From Flexivirga meconopsidis (GTDB taxonomy: Bacteria; Actinomycetota; Actinomycetes; Actinomycetales; Dermatophilaceae), in contig NZ_JAOBQJ010000002.1 in NCBI RefSeq assembly GCF_026162425.1, positions 558,001-622,000 on the forward strand: a stretch of 64,000 nucleotides of DNA, read 5' to 3'. This document shows, in pieces, positions 34,795-44,262 of this stretch; the first letter of the stretch is position 1, and each line of letters starts with the position of its first letter. Under the pieces are notes generated by a model that was not told the origin of the DNA, did no database searches, and saw only the letters and a list, made by a program, of their open reading frames with translations. The translations under genes and the position numbers were made by a program.

Positions 34795-37236
34795 TTACTC
34801 GGCAGCCTCGGTGACGACGTCGTCGGAGGCACCCTCCGATGAGGAGTCGCCGGACTCCTGATCCTTGCCGCGACCGCGACCGCCACGACGGCGGTTGCGC
34901 GGGCGACGCTCACGCTCCGGCTTGTCGTCGCCGGAGTCGGCCGACGCGTCGTTGTCGGCGTCGTCGGTGCCGGCAGCCTCGGTCGGGGCCGATTCACCGT
35001 CGGCGCCAGCCGAATCCGCAGCGTCGTCGGAGCCGGCCTTGTCGCCGCCCTCCTCGACGACCGCGAGCGACAGCTTGCCGCGCGGGTCGATCTCCTTGAG
35101 CTCGACCTGCACCTTCTGGCCGACCTTGAGGACGTCCTCGACGGCGTCGATCCGCTTGCCGCCGACCAGCTTGCGCACCTCGGAGATGTGCAGCAGGCCG
35201 TCCTTGCCCGGCAGCAGCGACACGAACGCACCGAAGGTCGTGGTCTTGACCACGGTGCCGAGGAAGCGCTCGCCGACCTCGGGCATCTGCGGGTTGGCAA
35301 TGCCGTTGATCGCCGCACGGGCGGCCTCGGCGGACGGGCCGTCGGTCGCACCGATGTAGACGGTGCCGTCGTCCTCGATCGAGATGTCGGCGCCGGTGTC
35401 CTCCTGGATCTGGTTGATCATCTTGCCCTTCGGGCCGATGACCTCACCGATCTTGTCGACCGGCACCTTGACCGCGATGACCCGCGGGGCGAACGGCGAC
35501 ATCTCGTCGGGAGCGTCGATCGCTTCGTGCATCACGTCCAGGATGTGCAGGCGCGCGTCGCGTGCCTGGGTCAGCGCGCCACCGAGCACGTCGGCGGGGA
35601 TGCCGTCGAGCTTGGTGTCCAGCTGGATCGCGGTCACGAACTCACGGGTGCCGGCGACCTTGAAGTCCATGTCACCGAAGGCGTCCTCGGCTCCGAGGAT
35701 GTCCGTCATCGCGGCGTACTCGGTCTTGCCGTCGATGTCGGCCGACACCAGACCCATCGCGATGCCCGCCACCGGCGCGCGCAGCGGCACACCGGCGTTG
35801 AGCATCGACAGCGTCGACGCGCAGACCGAACCCATCGAGGTGGAGCCGTTGGAGCTCAGCGCCTCGGAGACCTGACGGATCGCGTAGGGGAACTCCTCGC
35901 GGGTCGGCAGCACCGGCACCAGAGCACGCTCGGCGAGCGCGCCGTGCCCGATCTCGCGCCGCTTGGGCGAGCCCACACGGCCGGTCTCGCCGGTGGAGTA
36001 GGGCGGGAAGTTGTAGTTGTGCATGTAGCGCTTGCGGGTCACCGGGGACAAGGTGTCCAGCTGCTGTTCCATGCGCAGCATGTTGAGGGTGGTGACGCCC
36101 AGGATCTGGGTCTCACCGCGCTCGAACAATGCTGAACCGTGCACCCGAGGCAGCACCTCGACCTCGGCCGACAGCGCCCGGATGTCCTTCAGGCCACGGC
36201 CGTCGATGCGCACCTTCTCGCGCAGGATCCGCTGGCGCACCAGCTTCTTCTGCAGCGCGCGGAAGGCAGCGGAAACTTCCTTCTCACGGCCCTCGAACGG
36301 CTTGCCCTCGCCGGCGAGCAGCTCCTTGAGGCTCGCCTTGATGTCGTCGAGCTTCTCCTCGCGGTCCTGCTTGCCCGCGATGGTCAGCGCGGCCGCGACC
36401 TGATCGGTCGCGTCCTTCTCGACGGCGGCGTAGACGTCGTCCTCGTAGTCGAGGAACAGCGGGAATTGCTGCACCTCCTTGGCGGCCTGCTCGGCAAGCT
36501 TCGCCTGCGCCTCGCACAGCACCCGGATGAAGCCCTTGGCGGCCTCGAGGCCCTGAGCGACGATCTCCTCGGTGGGCGCCTGCTGGCCCTGCACCTTCAC
36601 CAGGTCCCAGGTCGCCTCGGTGGACTCGGCCTCGACCATCATGATCGCCACGTCGTCACCGACCACGCGACCGGCCACGACCATGTCGAACGTCGAACGC
36701 TCCTGATCGGAGAAGTTCGGGAACGCCACCCACTGGCCGTCGATCAGCGAGACGCGGGTCGCGCCGATCGGGCCGGAGAACGGCAGACCGGAGATCTGGG
36801 TCGACGCGGAGGCGGCGTTGATCGCCAGCACGTCGTACTGGTGGTCGGGGTTGAGCGACAGCACCGTGATGACGACCTGCACCTCGTTGCGCAGCCCCTT
36901 GATGAAGGCCGGACGCAGCGGGCGGTCGATCAGCCGGCAGGTGAGGATCGCGTCGGTCGACGGGCGTCCTTCGCGACGGAAGAAGCTACCGGGGATCTTG
37001 CCCGCGGCATACATCCGCTCCTCGACGTCGACGGTCAGCGGGAAGAAGTCGAATTGATCCTTGGGCTGCTTGCCGGCCGCCGTGGTCGACAGCAACGCGG
37101 TCTCGTCGTCCAAGTAGGCGACGACCGCACCAGCGGCCTGCTTCGCCAGGCGCCCGGTCTCGAACCGGACGGTGCGGGTGCCGAACTTGCCGTTGTCGAT
37201 GACAGCTTCGGCGAACGTGATCTCTGGACCCTCCAT
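34795..37236 (-). CDS. pnp: Polynucleotide phosphorylase with acidic/RG-rich tail
   Basis: The 813-aa 3'-to-5' exoribonuclease has two RNase PH domains ([20 protein letters not shown] and [20 protein letters not shown]), a KH domain with the GPKG loop, and an S1 domain ([18 protein letters not shown]). After residue 731 comes an 82-aa extension: strongly acidic, then [15 protein letters not shown], then acidic again, reminiscent of RNase E-type arms that bind RNA or partners. Start: ATG preceded by CAGGAGGGCCC. rpsO lies upstream on the same strand, the classic pair. Confidence 0.96.
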   Translation of the reverse strand: MEGPEITFAEAVIDNGKFGTRTVRFETGRLAKQAAGAVVAYLDDETALLSTTAAGKQPKDQFDFFPLTVDVEERMYAAGKIPGSFFRREGRPSTDAILTCRLIDRPLRPAFIKGLRNEVQVVITVLSLNPDHQYDVLAINAASASTQISGLPFSGPIGATRVSLIDGQWVAFPNFSDQERSTFDMVVAGRVVGDDVAIMMVEAESTEATWDLVKVQGQQAPTEEIVAQGLEAAKGFIRVLCEAQAKLAEQAAKEVQQFPLFLDYEDDVYAAVEKDATDQVAAALTIAGKQDREEKLDDIKASLKELLAGEGKPFEGREKEVSAAFRALQKKLVRQRILREKVRIDGRGLKDIRALSAEVEVLPRVHGSALFERGETQILGVTTLNMLRMEQQLDTLSPVTRKRYMHNYNFPPYSTGETGRVGSPKRREIGHGALAERALVPVLPTREEFPYAIRQVSEALSSNGSTSMGSVCASTLSMLNAGVPLRAPVAGIAMGLVSADIDGKTEYAAMTDILGAEDAFGDMDFKVAGTREFVTAIQLDTKLDGIPADVLGGALTQARDARLHILDVMHEAIDAPDEMSPFAPRVIAVKVPVDKIGEVIGPKGKMINQIQEDTGADISIEDDGTVYIGATDGPSAEAARAAINGIANPQMPEVGERFLGTVVKTTTFGAFVSLLPGKDGLLHISEVRKLVGGKRIDAVEDVLKVGQKVQVELKEIDPRGKLSLAVVEEGGDKAGSDDAADSAGADGESAPTEAAGTDDADNDASADSGDDKPERERRPRNRRRGGRGRGKDQESGDSSSEGASDDVVTEAAE

Positions 37237-37362
37237 GGGCCCTCCTGTTCTTTCTCTTCGTGGACCACGCATCGTCGTTGTGCGTGGGCTTCGTTCTTAC
37301 GGACGTATGGCGGGCCGGCCCGCGCCTGCCGCGGCGCCCCGGAAACGTCCGCTCACGCCGAC

Positions 37363-37392
37363 AAGGCGGCCACCGTCACCGGTGGCCGCCTT
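37363..37392. terminator. Hairpin between rpsO and pnp
   Basis: AAGGCGGCCACCG and CGGTGGCCGCCTT form a perfect 13-bp stem with a 4-base loop, 31 bases after the rpsO stop. It should terminate or attenuate rpsO transcripts, or act as an RNase-processing barrier before pnp. Confidence 0.8.
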
Positions 37393-37423
37393 GCGGTCGT
37401 AAGTCTTGATGTGCCGCTGCTTT

Positions 37424-37693
37424 CTAGCGACGCAGTCCGAGTCGCTTGATCAGCGCACGGTAGCGCTCGATGTCGATGGTCTCGAGGTAGCGCAGCATGC
37501 GCTTGCGCTGACCGACGAGCAGCAGCAGGCCACGACGGCTGTGGTGGTCGTGCGGGTGCTGGCGCGAGTGCTCGGTGAGGTCCTTGATGCGCTGCGTCAG
37601 CATCGCGATCTGCACCTCGGGCGAGCCGGTGTCGCCCTCTTTGGTGGCGTACTCGGAGATGATCTGCTGCTTGGTGGCAGTGTCCAAAGGCAT
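37424..37693 (-). CDS. rpsO: Small ribosomal subunit protein S15
   Basis: The 89-aa protein matches S15 across its length ([17 protein letters not shown], then [20 protein letters not shown], ending IKRLGLRR). It binds 16S rRNA early in 30S assembly and usually regulates its own translation. It is located between mrdA downstream of... the mre cluster and pnp; all are read on the minus strand. Confidence 0.98.
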   Translation of the reverse strand: MPLDTATKQQIISEYATKEGDTGSPEVQIAMLTQRIKDLTEHSRQHPHDHHSRRGLLLLVGQRKRMLRYLETIDIERYRALIKRLGLRR

Positions 37694-37836
37694 GGTGTGG
37701 CGACTCCGTTTTCTCGATCGTTGCGCGGTGCTCCTGGGCATGTCCACCAGGGCGCTATCGAATCCGCGGCCGGTTCACGGCGCCCACCAGATTAGCAGCG
37801 AGATCCGGCCGGCCCTAATCGGCGCCGGCGGCCGGC

Positions 37837-39882
37837 TCACCGCTTGGTGCGCAGCAGGTCCCAGATGTTCCGGGCGACCGGCGCCGCCCCCTCGGCGCCG
37901 GTGCCGCCCTGCTCGATCATCACCGCGACGACGTACTGCTTCCCGCTCGGCAGCTTCGGCCCGTAGGACACGAACCATGCGGTCGCCTGCTTGCCGAAAA
38001 CCTCTGCCGTGCCGGTCTTGCCGGAGATCGGGTAGCTGCCCGGGAACCCCTGGAATGCGGGGTATGCCGTGCCCTGCGGCTGGGTGATCACGTCGCGCAG
38101 GCCGTCGCGCTCGATCTGCTGTGCCGCGGCGGGCACCGTGACGCGACCGGCGACCTTCGGCGCGATCGGCTCGGGTCTGCCGCCGGCCGGGTCGATCGCG
38201 GCCGCAACCTGCGGGGTCCACAACGTCCCGCCGTTGGCGATCGCGGCGTAGACCACCGCCATACGCAAGGGCGTGACCTGGGTGGAGCCCTGCCCGATGG
38301 CGAAGTTGACCGCGTCGCCGGGCTGGTAGAGGTAGCCGTCGGTGCAGTTCTCCTTCGCCACCTGCTGGAGGTAGTCGGCCTGCTTCTTGTCCTTCACCTC
38401 CGGGTAGCCGGTCTTGGCGCGCTGGCACAGGTCGGCGCGGGTTGCCTGCCAGTTGGCGACCTTCCACTGCCGGTCGGGCAGCAGGCCGGCCTGCTCGCCC
38501 GGCAGGTCGACGCCGGTGCGTTCGCCGATGCCGAATTGCCGTGCCATCGACGCGAACGGGTCCGGGCTGTCCGTCGGCGCCTTCAGCCCGCCGGCCTGCT
38601 GCCATTGCTGGTAGGCCCAGCGGTAGAAGACGGTGTCGCAGGAGACCTCGAGGGCCTTGGTCATCGAGATCGAGCCGTATGCCGCCGACTCGAAGTTGGT
38701 GAAGACGCGGCCACCGACCCGGTATGCCGAGGAGCACTCGTAGCTGCCCTTCGGGTCGACACCGGCGGCGATCGCCGCGGGCAGGGTGATGCCCTTGAAG
38801 GTCGACGCCGGGGGCTGCAACTGCCCGACGACCCGGTTGAGCAGCGGCTGGTTCGCCGATTTCGCGGTGAGCGCGGCGTAGTCGGTGGAGCTGATGCCGC
38901 CGCTCCACACACTCGGGTCGTATGACGGATTGCTCGCAGCCGCGACGACGGCACCGCTGCTCGCGTCGAGCACCACCGCCGCAGCGCCGGTGGCCGGCAA
39001 TTTCTTCTTGCGAAGTTGCGCAATCCCTTGTGCCAGAGCGGTTTCGGCACGTGACTGGACCGCGGCGTCCAGGTGCGTCCGCACGTCGGCGCCGGCCGAC
39101 GGTGCGACGCGTTCGACCTCGCGAGCCGGCAGCCCGCGGGCGTCCACCGCCAGCACCGACCGGCCGTCGGTGCCGCGCAGCTGGGCGTCATACTGCAACT
39201 CCAGGCCCGCGCGTCCGATGCGATCTTGCGCGGTGAGCGCCGGATCGGCTTTGAGGTCAGCCTGATTCACCGGACCCAGATAACCGAGCACCTGCGCTGC
39301 GTTGGTCCCGTCAGGGGCCGGGTAGCGCCGCACCGGGACCGACTCGACGGCCAGCCCCGGGAAGTCCTCGGGCCGTTCGAGCAACGCGAGTGCCTTCACC
39401 GGCGACACGTCGAGCAGGATCGGGATCGGCTGCACCGCGTCCGCCGTGTTGCACAGCGGCGTCTTCGGCGCACCCTTGGTACCACACGGTTTGGTCCGGC
39501 CGAGCATCTGCGCGGGGTCTCCGCCGACCACCTTGGCAACCCGCTCGATGAGTGCCTTTCCACCGTCATCGGTGTCGGCGATCGCCGTGGGATCGATCGT
39601 CAGCACCTCGGTGGATCCGTTTGCCACCAGTGGTTTTCCGGTTGCATCGAGGATGCGGCCGCGCACGGCGGGGATCGGCACCGACCGGGTGTTGATCCGT
39701 TCGGCGGCCGCGCGCATCTGCGGGCCGTCGGACACCTGGAGCTGACCGAGCCGGCCGACGAGCGTGCCGATCACCAACACCGCGACCAATACCAGCGCCC
39801 AGATGCGGGCGATGTATGGCGAGCGCCGCGGTGGGGTCCAGCGACTCCGGCGGCGGCGCCCGCGGATGGCGCGCAATCGCAT
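37837..39882 (-). CDS. mrdA: Penicillin-binding protein 2 (elongation transpeptidase)
   Basis: A 681-aa class-B PBP. It has a basic cytoplasmic tail, one membrane anchor (ALVLVAVLVIGTLVGRLGQ), a dimerisation domain with RGRILDATGKPLVANG, and a transpeptidase domain. The active-site PPASTFKG has its Ser near residue 360, and SGKTGTAE is near residue 620. It crosslinks peptidoglycan with the MreBCD elongasome. ATG 39882 touches the mreD stop. A longer upstream reading would lie within mreD. The usual next gene, rodA, is absent; rpsO follows instead. Confidence 0.94.
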   Translation of the reverse strand: MRLRAIRGRRRRSRWTPPRRSPYIARIWALVLVAVLVIGTLVGRLGQLQVSDGPQMRAAAERINTRSVPIPAVRGRILDATGKPLVANGSTEVLTIDPTAIADTDDGGKALIERVAKVVGGDPAQMLGRTKPCGTKGAPKTPLCNTADAVQPIPILLDVSPVKALALLERPEDFPGLAVESVPVRRYPAPDGTNAAQVLGYLGPVNQADLKADPALTAQDRIGRAGLELQYDAQLRGTDGRSVLAVDARGLPAREVERVAPSAGADVRTHLDAAVQSRAETALAQGIAQLRKKKLPATGAAAVVLDASSGAVVAAASNPSYDPSVWSGGISSTDYAALTAKSANQPLLNRVVGQLQPPASTFKGITLPAAIAAGVDPKGSYECSSAYRVGGRVFTNFESAAYGSISMTKALEVSCDTVFYRWAYQQWQQAGGLKAPTDSPDPFASMARQFGIGERTGVDLPGEQAGLLPDRQWKVANWQATRADLCQRAKTGYPEVKDKKQADYLQQVAKENCTDGYLYQPGDAVNFAIGQGSTQVTPLRMAVVYAAIANGGTLWTPQVAAAIDPAGGRPEPIAPKVAGRVTVPAAAQQIERDGLRDVITQPQGTAYPAFQGFPGSYPISGKTGTAEVFGKQATAWFVSYGPKLPSGKQYVVAVMIEQGGTGAEGAAPVARNIWDLLRTKR

Positions 39883-40376
39883 CACACCAGCCCCCGCTGC
39901 ACGAGCCGACGCTCCCAGTGCATCAACGGCGGCACCAGCAGGGCACCGATCAGTGCGGTGCACAGCACCGTGCCGGCGGCGACCAGCCAGTCGACGGCAC
40001 GGCCCTGGTAGATCGTCAGGCCGGCACGCAGCACCTGAACAGCGGCAGCGGCGGCAGCGGCGCTGAACGCCGGAAGGAGTGCGGAGACGCGAAAACTACT
40101 TTGTGCCAAGCCGATTGCCGCACCGATGGCCGCGTACATCAGAGCCGACGCGCCTAGCGGGACACCGCCGGGCGGCACCAGGTCGACCAGCCAGCCCGCC
40201 GCCAGACCGGTGAGTGCACCGACCGTCGCGCCCGCGCGCAATGCAACGGCGACGACGACCAGCACGACCAGATCGGGCGCGACGACGAAGCGGGGCAGCA
40301 CGGTCACCGCGAGGAGCGCGGCCACCAGCAGCCACAGTGCGCGCAGCGCCGCCAGCCGGCCGGGCAGGTCGATCAT
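39882..40376 (-). CDS. mreD: Rod-shape protein MreD
   Basis: A 164-aa membrane protein with 5-6 hydrophobic segments and the family-typical LAAGWLVDLVPPGG segment. It bridges MreC and the PBP2 machinery. It overlaps mreC (ATGA) and mrdA by a base or two, as in a translationally coupled mreBCD-mrdA operon. Sequence identity of MreD is always low, so context is a large part of the call. Confidence 0.9.
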   Translation of the reverse strand: MIDLPGRLAALRALWLLVAALLAVTVLPRFVVAPDLVVLVVVAVALRAGATVGALTGLAAGWLVDLVPPGGVPLGASALMYAAIGAAIGLAQSSFRVSALLPAFSAAAAAAAVQVLRAGLTIYQGRAVDWLVAAGTVLCTALIGALLVPPLMHWERRLVQRGLV

Positions 40377-41206
40377 GGCGCCGCCCCGGGCAGGATGCGG
40401 TCCGGAGTGGCCCGCTCGACGGACATCACGACCGCCACCAGGTCGAGCCGATCGAGCGCGACTGCCGGGCGGACGACTGCCGTCATACCCGACTGACCGC
40501 GGTCGGGGTCAACCGAAACGACCTCTCCGATAAGGATGTTCGCAGGATAGGGGCGTCCGCCCGCGCTGCCCAGTGTGTGCACCTGGTCACCCTTGCGGAC
40601 ATTGCCGCCGGCGACCATGGTGAGCGTCATCAGACCGGGTTCGCGTGCGGACAGCCCCGGCGGGGTCACGTTGCCGACGGTGCCGAGGGACCCGGAGGCG
40701 CCGACCCGCGCCCCGACGACCGCATCGGGGTCGGTGATCAGTTGGACGGTGCTGGTGTGTCTGGACACGGCCACCGTGCGGCCCACCAGACCGGCCGACG
40801 CCTGCACCGCCTGGTTGGACTCGATCCCGTCGGCGCTGCCCAGGTCGATGGTGACCCGCCGCAGCGTCTGCGTCGTGGCATCGCTGCTGATCCCCACCAC
40901 CTGTGCGGGCAGGTAGCGGGTGACCCGGCTGAGCGCGCCCTGCAGCCCCTCGAGGTCGCTTTGCTGCCGGGTGTCACGGCTGCGTTGCGCAAGCTGCCGG
41001 CGGGCGTCGTCACGTTGTCTGGTGAGCGTCTCGATCGTGTCGTCACGAGTGGTGAGCACGTCCTCCATCGGGCCGAAGACGCTGCCTGCTGCATCGCGCA
41101 CCGGCGCGAGGGTCGCAGGTCGTGCCTGACCGACGCCGACCACTGCGAGCGTGATCACGACACCGCCGGCGAGGAGCCGTCGCCGGGTGCGGGTCTGCAG
41201 CGTCAT
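40373..41206 (-). CDS. mreC: Rod-shape protein MreC
   Basis: The 277-aa protein has a basic N-terminus, one membrane anchor (LLAGGVVITLAVVGVG), a coiled coil (about 55-90, TRDDTIETLTRQRDDARRQL) and an extracellular beta domain with DLGSADGIESNQAV and GLVGRTVAVS. It scaffolds the elongasome outside the membrane. Its ATG lies inside a GTATGAC heptamer and its stop overlaps mreD. Confidence 0.94.
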   Translation of the reverse strand: MTLQTRTRRRLLAGGVVITLAVVGVGQARPATLAPVRDAAGSVFGPMEDVLTTRDDTIETLTRQRDDARRQLAQRSRDTRQQSDLEGLQGALSRVTRYLPAQVVGISSDATTQTLRRVTIDLGSADGIESNQAVQASAGLVGRTVAVSRHTSTVQLITDPDAVVGARVGASGSLGTVGNVTPPGLSAREPGLMTLTMVAGGNVRKGDQVHTLGSAGGRPYPANILIGEVVSVDPDRGQSGMTAVVRPAVALDRLDLVAVVMSVERATPDRILPGAAP

Positions 41207-41216
41207 ACCGGCGACT

Positions 41217-42263
41217 TCAGTAACGCAAGCCGTCGACGAGGACCGATTGCAGCGTCGCGAACTCCTCGACGCACCGCCCGGACCCGAGCGCGACCGAGCG
41301 CAACGGCTCCTCGGCCACCCGCACCGGCACACCGAGCTCGTGCCGCATGCGCGCATCGAGCCCGCGCAGCAGCGCACTGCCCCCGGTGAGCACGATGCCG
41401 TCGACCAGCACGTCACCGGCCAGTTCCGGCGGGCAGACGTCGAGGGTGGCGCGGACCAGCTCGCAGATCTGCAGCAGCGGCGGCTCGATGGCACGGCGCA
41501 CCTCGCCCGAGGTGATCGTGACGGTTTTGGGCAGCCCGCTGATCAGGTCGCGTCCGCGCACCCGCATCGACAACTCTTCGCGCAGCGGGAAGGCCGAACC
41601 GACGGTCCGCTTGATCTCCTCGGCGCTGCGCTCCCCCAGCAGCAGGCTGCACTCGGTCTTGACGTGCCCGATGATCGCCTCGTCGATCTCGTCGCCGCCG
41701 ACGCGGATCGACCGCGCGACGACAATGCCGCCGAGGCTGATCACCGCGACATCGGTGGTGCCGCCACCGATGTCGCAGACCATGCTCGCGGTGGTGCCGT
41801 TGATCGGCAGGTCGGCGCCGAGCGCCGCCGCCATCGCCTCCTCGACGACATAGACCCGGCGCGCGCCGGCGCGGGTGGCGGCGTCCTCCAGCGCGCGGCG
41901 CTCGACACCGGTCACCTCGCTCGGCACGCAGACGATCATCCGCGGCCGGATCAGCCGGGAGGGGCGGACCTGCGCGACGAAGTAGCGCAGCATCCGCTCG
42001 GCAACCTCTGCGTCATTGATCACGCCGTCGCGCAGCGGCCGCATGACGTCGACATGGCCGGGGGTGCGGCCGAGCATCTCGCGCGCGGTCGCGCCCGCCG
42101 CGATCAGCCGGCCGGTGCCGACCTCGAGGGCCACCACGGACGGTTCGTCGAGCACCACGCCGCGGCCGCGTTCGTAGATGAGGGTGTTGGCAGTGCCGAG
42201 GTCGATCGCCAGATCCCGTCCGGCCAAGGCGCGCGCTCCCGTCACCTGAGCGATGCTAACCAT
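41217..42263 (-). CDS. mreB: Rod-shape-determining actin homologue MreB
   Basis: A 348-aa bacterial actin. It has the phosphate-1 loop LAIDLGTANTLIYERGRG, phosphate-2 CDIGGGTTDVAVISLGG, and the adenosine motif VLTGGSALLRGLD. It polymerises under the membrane and guides sidewall synthesis. Its presence with mreC, mreD and mrdA predicts a rod-forming or at least elongating cell. The mreC start lies 10 bases downstream. Confidence 0.96.
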   Translation of the reverse strand: MVSIAQVTGARALAGRDLAIDLGTANTLIYERGRGVVLDEPSVVALEVGTGRLIAAGATAREMLGRTPGHVDVMRPLRDGVINDAEVAERMLRYFVAQVRPSRLIRPRMIVCVPSEVTGVERRALEDAATRAGARRVYVVEEAMAAALGADLPINGTTASMVCDIGGGTTDVAVISLGGIVVARSIRVGGDEIDEAIIGHVKTECSLLLGERSAEEIKRTVGSAFPLREELSMRVRGRDLISGLPKTVTITSGEVRRAIEPPLLQICELVRATLDVCPPELAGDVLVDGIVLTGGSALLRGLDARMRHELGVPVRVAEEPLRSVALGSGRCVEEFATLQSVLVDGLRY

Positions 42264-42345
42264 CGAGCCGGTATGACGGGGCGGACACCCTGCCCGGGCA
42301 CGTCGGGGCGGGGGCGCGCTGCGCCATACGTTTGAATGGGTTGCC

Positions 42346-42870
42346 ATGACCAGCGCCGACGAACCCGCCGAGCCGAGCGAACGACAGCGCTACGAGGCCG
42401 AGGTGGCCGCGTATGTCGCTGCCGGCGGCAACGAGCAGGTGCAGCGGGTGGTGACCGCCGTGCACGGGCTGCACCGGCGGCTGTCGCAGTGGTACACCAA
42501 GCAACTCGTCGACATCGGATTGTCCGCGGGCGAGTGGGCGGTCATCTCGCATCTCGCCGCCGAGACGACCGACCACGTCTCGACGCCGTCGCAGCTCGCC
42601 GAGGCCGCCGCGGTCGCACCGTCCTCGATGACGCACCGCCTGGACAAGATGGCCGACCGAGGCCTGATCGAGCGCACCCCCGACCCGACCAACCGCACCC
42701 GCATCCTGGTGCGACTCACCGACGAGGGCTGGCAGATGTTCCAGCAGGTCGTCCGGGAGTCGGACGTTGTCGAGTCGGACGTGCTGGCACGGGTCCCGGA
42801 GCGCGACCGGGAACGGCTGGCGAAGTTGCTTGAGCTGGCGATCGCCGGTCTGGACGACGCCCTGCGCTGA
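42346..42870 (+). CDS. MarR-family transcriptional regulator
   Basis: The 174-aa protein has a winged helix-turn-helix with the recognition region TPSQLAEAAAVAPSSMTHRL and the wing GLIERTPDPTNRTRILVRLT, typical of MarR. It should bind DNA as a dimer and release it on binding a small molecule. It is divergent from mreB, with 80 bases between them that contain two GTATGNC heptamers. A target is not evident; the gene may act on itself. Confidence 0.88.
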   Translation: MTSADEPAEPSERQRYEAEVAAYVAAGGNEQVQRVVTAVHGLHRRLSQWYTKQLVDIGLSAGEWAVISHLAAETTDHVSTPSQLAEAAAVAPSSMTHRLDKMADRGLIERTPDPTNRTRILVRLTDEGWQMFQQVVRESDVVESDVLARVPERDRERLAKLLELAIAGLDDALR

Positions 42871-42883
42871 GCGCGCCCGCGGG

Positions 42884-42989
42884 CGCAAAACTCCGGACGC
42901 AAACTCCGGGCGCACAACTCACCGAATAGGTCGCCGACGCGCCGCCAAACCACTCACGCGCGGCGCGTCACCCACCTATTCGGTGAGTT
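42884..42989. repeat. Nested inverted repeat with short direct repeats
   Basis: AACTCACCGAATAGGT (42916-42931) is perfectly inverted at 42974-42989. Inside it, GACGCGCCGC (42936-42945) is inverted at 42960-42969, with a 14-base centre. Three degenerate GCAMAACTCC-type direct repeats precede the left arm. It lies between the convergent marR and secreted-protein genes. It could terminate both transcripts, though no U-tract follows, or be a small mobile palindromic element. Confidence 0.85.
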
Positions 42990-43015
42990 TCGCTGACCGG
43001 GCCACCCCGCCCGCG

Positions 43016-44257
43016 TCAGCGCCGGCGCAACCGCCGCCGCAGCCCCGCGCCGGCGAGCGCGGCACCGCCGAGCACGACACCGCCGGCAACCAGCACGCCG
43101 GTGTTGCCGGAGCCGGCCGACCCGCCGTCGGTGATGATCGGCGGACCGGTGGTCGTGCTGGTCGCGGTGGCCGGGCCGGTGCTGGTCGAGCTGCCGGTCG
43201 GCGACGGCGTGGGTGCATCGCACGCGAGTGCCGGCGCGGCCGAGGAGCCGCCCGCGGTCAGGGTCAGGTAGGGCTGACCGGTCAGCCCGAGCACGGCCTG
43301 CGAGGTGCTGCGCCGGTCCGAGTCGGTGGCGGTGGCTGCCTTGCCCTTGGCCTTTTGCGCGTCGAAGGCCGCGCTGTCGTAGGCGAACCCGCCCCGTAGC
43401 GCCGCTGGGAACGAGCAGTCGTACTGCAGCCCGGCGACGAAGTTCTTCGCCTTGGTGGCCGCGGCCTGATTGCCGGCGAGCTGGAACGCGACTGCCGCGA
43501 GCGCGGTGGTGTTGGCGTTCGGGTTGGGCCCGGCGGCGGGCTCGACGATGCCTCCGCCGGCGGTCTGCTCGCCGGCCAGGTAACCGGACGCCTTGCCGAT
43601 CGCGGCGTCGTGGCCGCCGGAGGCGGCGAGCGCCTGCACGGCGTAGGTGGTGGCGTCGGGGTCGCTGGTGCACCCGCCGGTGAAGGAGATCCGGAAGCCG
43701 CCGTCGTTGCACTGCTGCTTCAGCAGGAAGGCGACCCCGGAGGCGTTGGGTTTGCCGGTGCGCTGCAATCCGATCAGCCCGAGGGACTGCCCGATCGTGT
43801 TGGAGTAGTCGCCGTACGCCGACTTGTCCTTGAACTGCCCGTTCGGCTGCTGCAGGGAGAGCAACTGGTCGGCATACCCGGAGCTCGGCAGCCCTTGCAC
43901 TTGCGAGAAGACGAGCAGTTTGGCGGTGGCTGCGGCATACCGGTCACCGCCGGCGGAGTTGTATGACGCAGCGTTCTTGTTGATGTATGCCGCGGCCTTC
44001 TTCGCCTCCTGCTGCCCGACCCGGGCCGCGTCGAGCGCGAACACCGCGTCGATTGTCAGGCCGTAGTCGGGGTACTGCTGACCGCCCGCCGACGTGGAGA
44101 AGTGGTCTCCCCCGGCGGCGAGCTGCGCGCTGAGGAACGATCCGGCAGTGCCGGCGTCGGGGGTGGCGGCGTGCGCCGGCGCGGCAAGCGCGAGGCTGGT
44201 CAGCCCCGCGCAGGCGATCGTGGCGAACCCGGCACCGGCAAAGCGGATCGTGGTCAT
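43016..44257 (-). CDS. Secreted terpenoid-cyclase-fold protein with C-terminal membrane anchor
   Basis: A 413-aa exported protein. Residues 1-31 are a signal peptide (AAPAHAA). Residues 35-340 form alpha/alpha-toroid repeats resembling the squalene-cyclase/prenyltransferase fold (LLSLQQPNGQFKD, FLLKQQCNDGGFRISF, GLQYDCSFPAAL). A Thr/Ser/Pro stretch, a Gly/Ala membrane segment and RRRLRRR complete a surface-anchor layout without a clear LPXTG. No DXDD catalytic motif is visible, so a binding or adhesive role is more likely than cyclisation. It ends the strand after ndk, 5 bases from its stop. Confidence 0.78.
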   Translation of the reverse strand: MTTIRFAGAGFATIACAGLTSLALAAPAHAATPDAGTAGSFLSAQLAAGGDHFSTSAGGQQYPDYGLTIDAVFALDAARVGQQEAKKAAAYINKNAASYNSAGGDRYAAATAKLLVFSQVQGLPSSGYADQLLSLQQPNGQFKDKSAYGDYSNTIGQSLGLIGLQRTGKPNASGVAFLLKQQCNDGGFRISFTGGCTSDPDATTYAVQALAASGGHDAAIGKASGYLAGEQTAGGGIVEPAAGPNPNANTTALAAVAFQLAGNQAAATKAKNFVAGLQYDCSFPAALRGGFAYDSAAFDAQKAKGKAATATDSDRRSTSQAVLGLTGQPYLTLTAGGSSAAPALACDAPTPSPTGSSTSTGPATATSTTTGPPIITDGGSAGSGNTGVLVAGGVVLGGAALAGAGLRRRLRRR

Positions 44258-44262
44258 GACGC

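Noticed and set aside
40373-41494. A longer mreC start and a longer mrdA start (to 39963)
   Set aside because: The extra residues lie inside the upstream mre genes in another frame. The ATG overlaps with the preceding stop codons give the normal N-termini.
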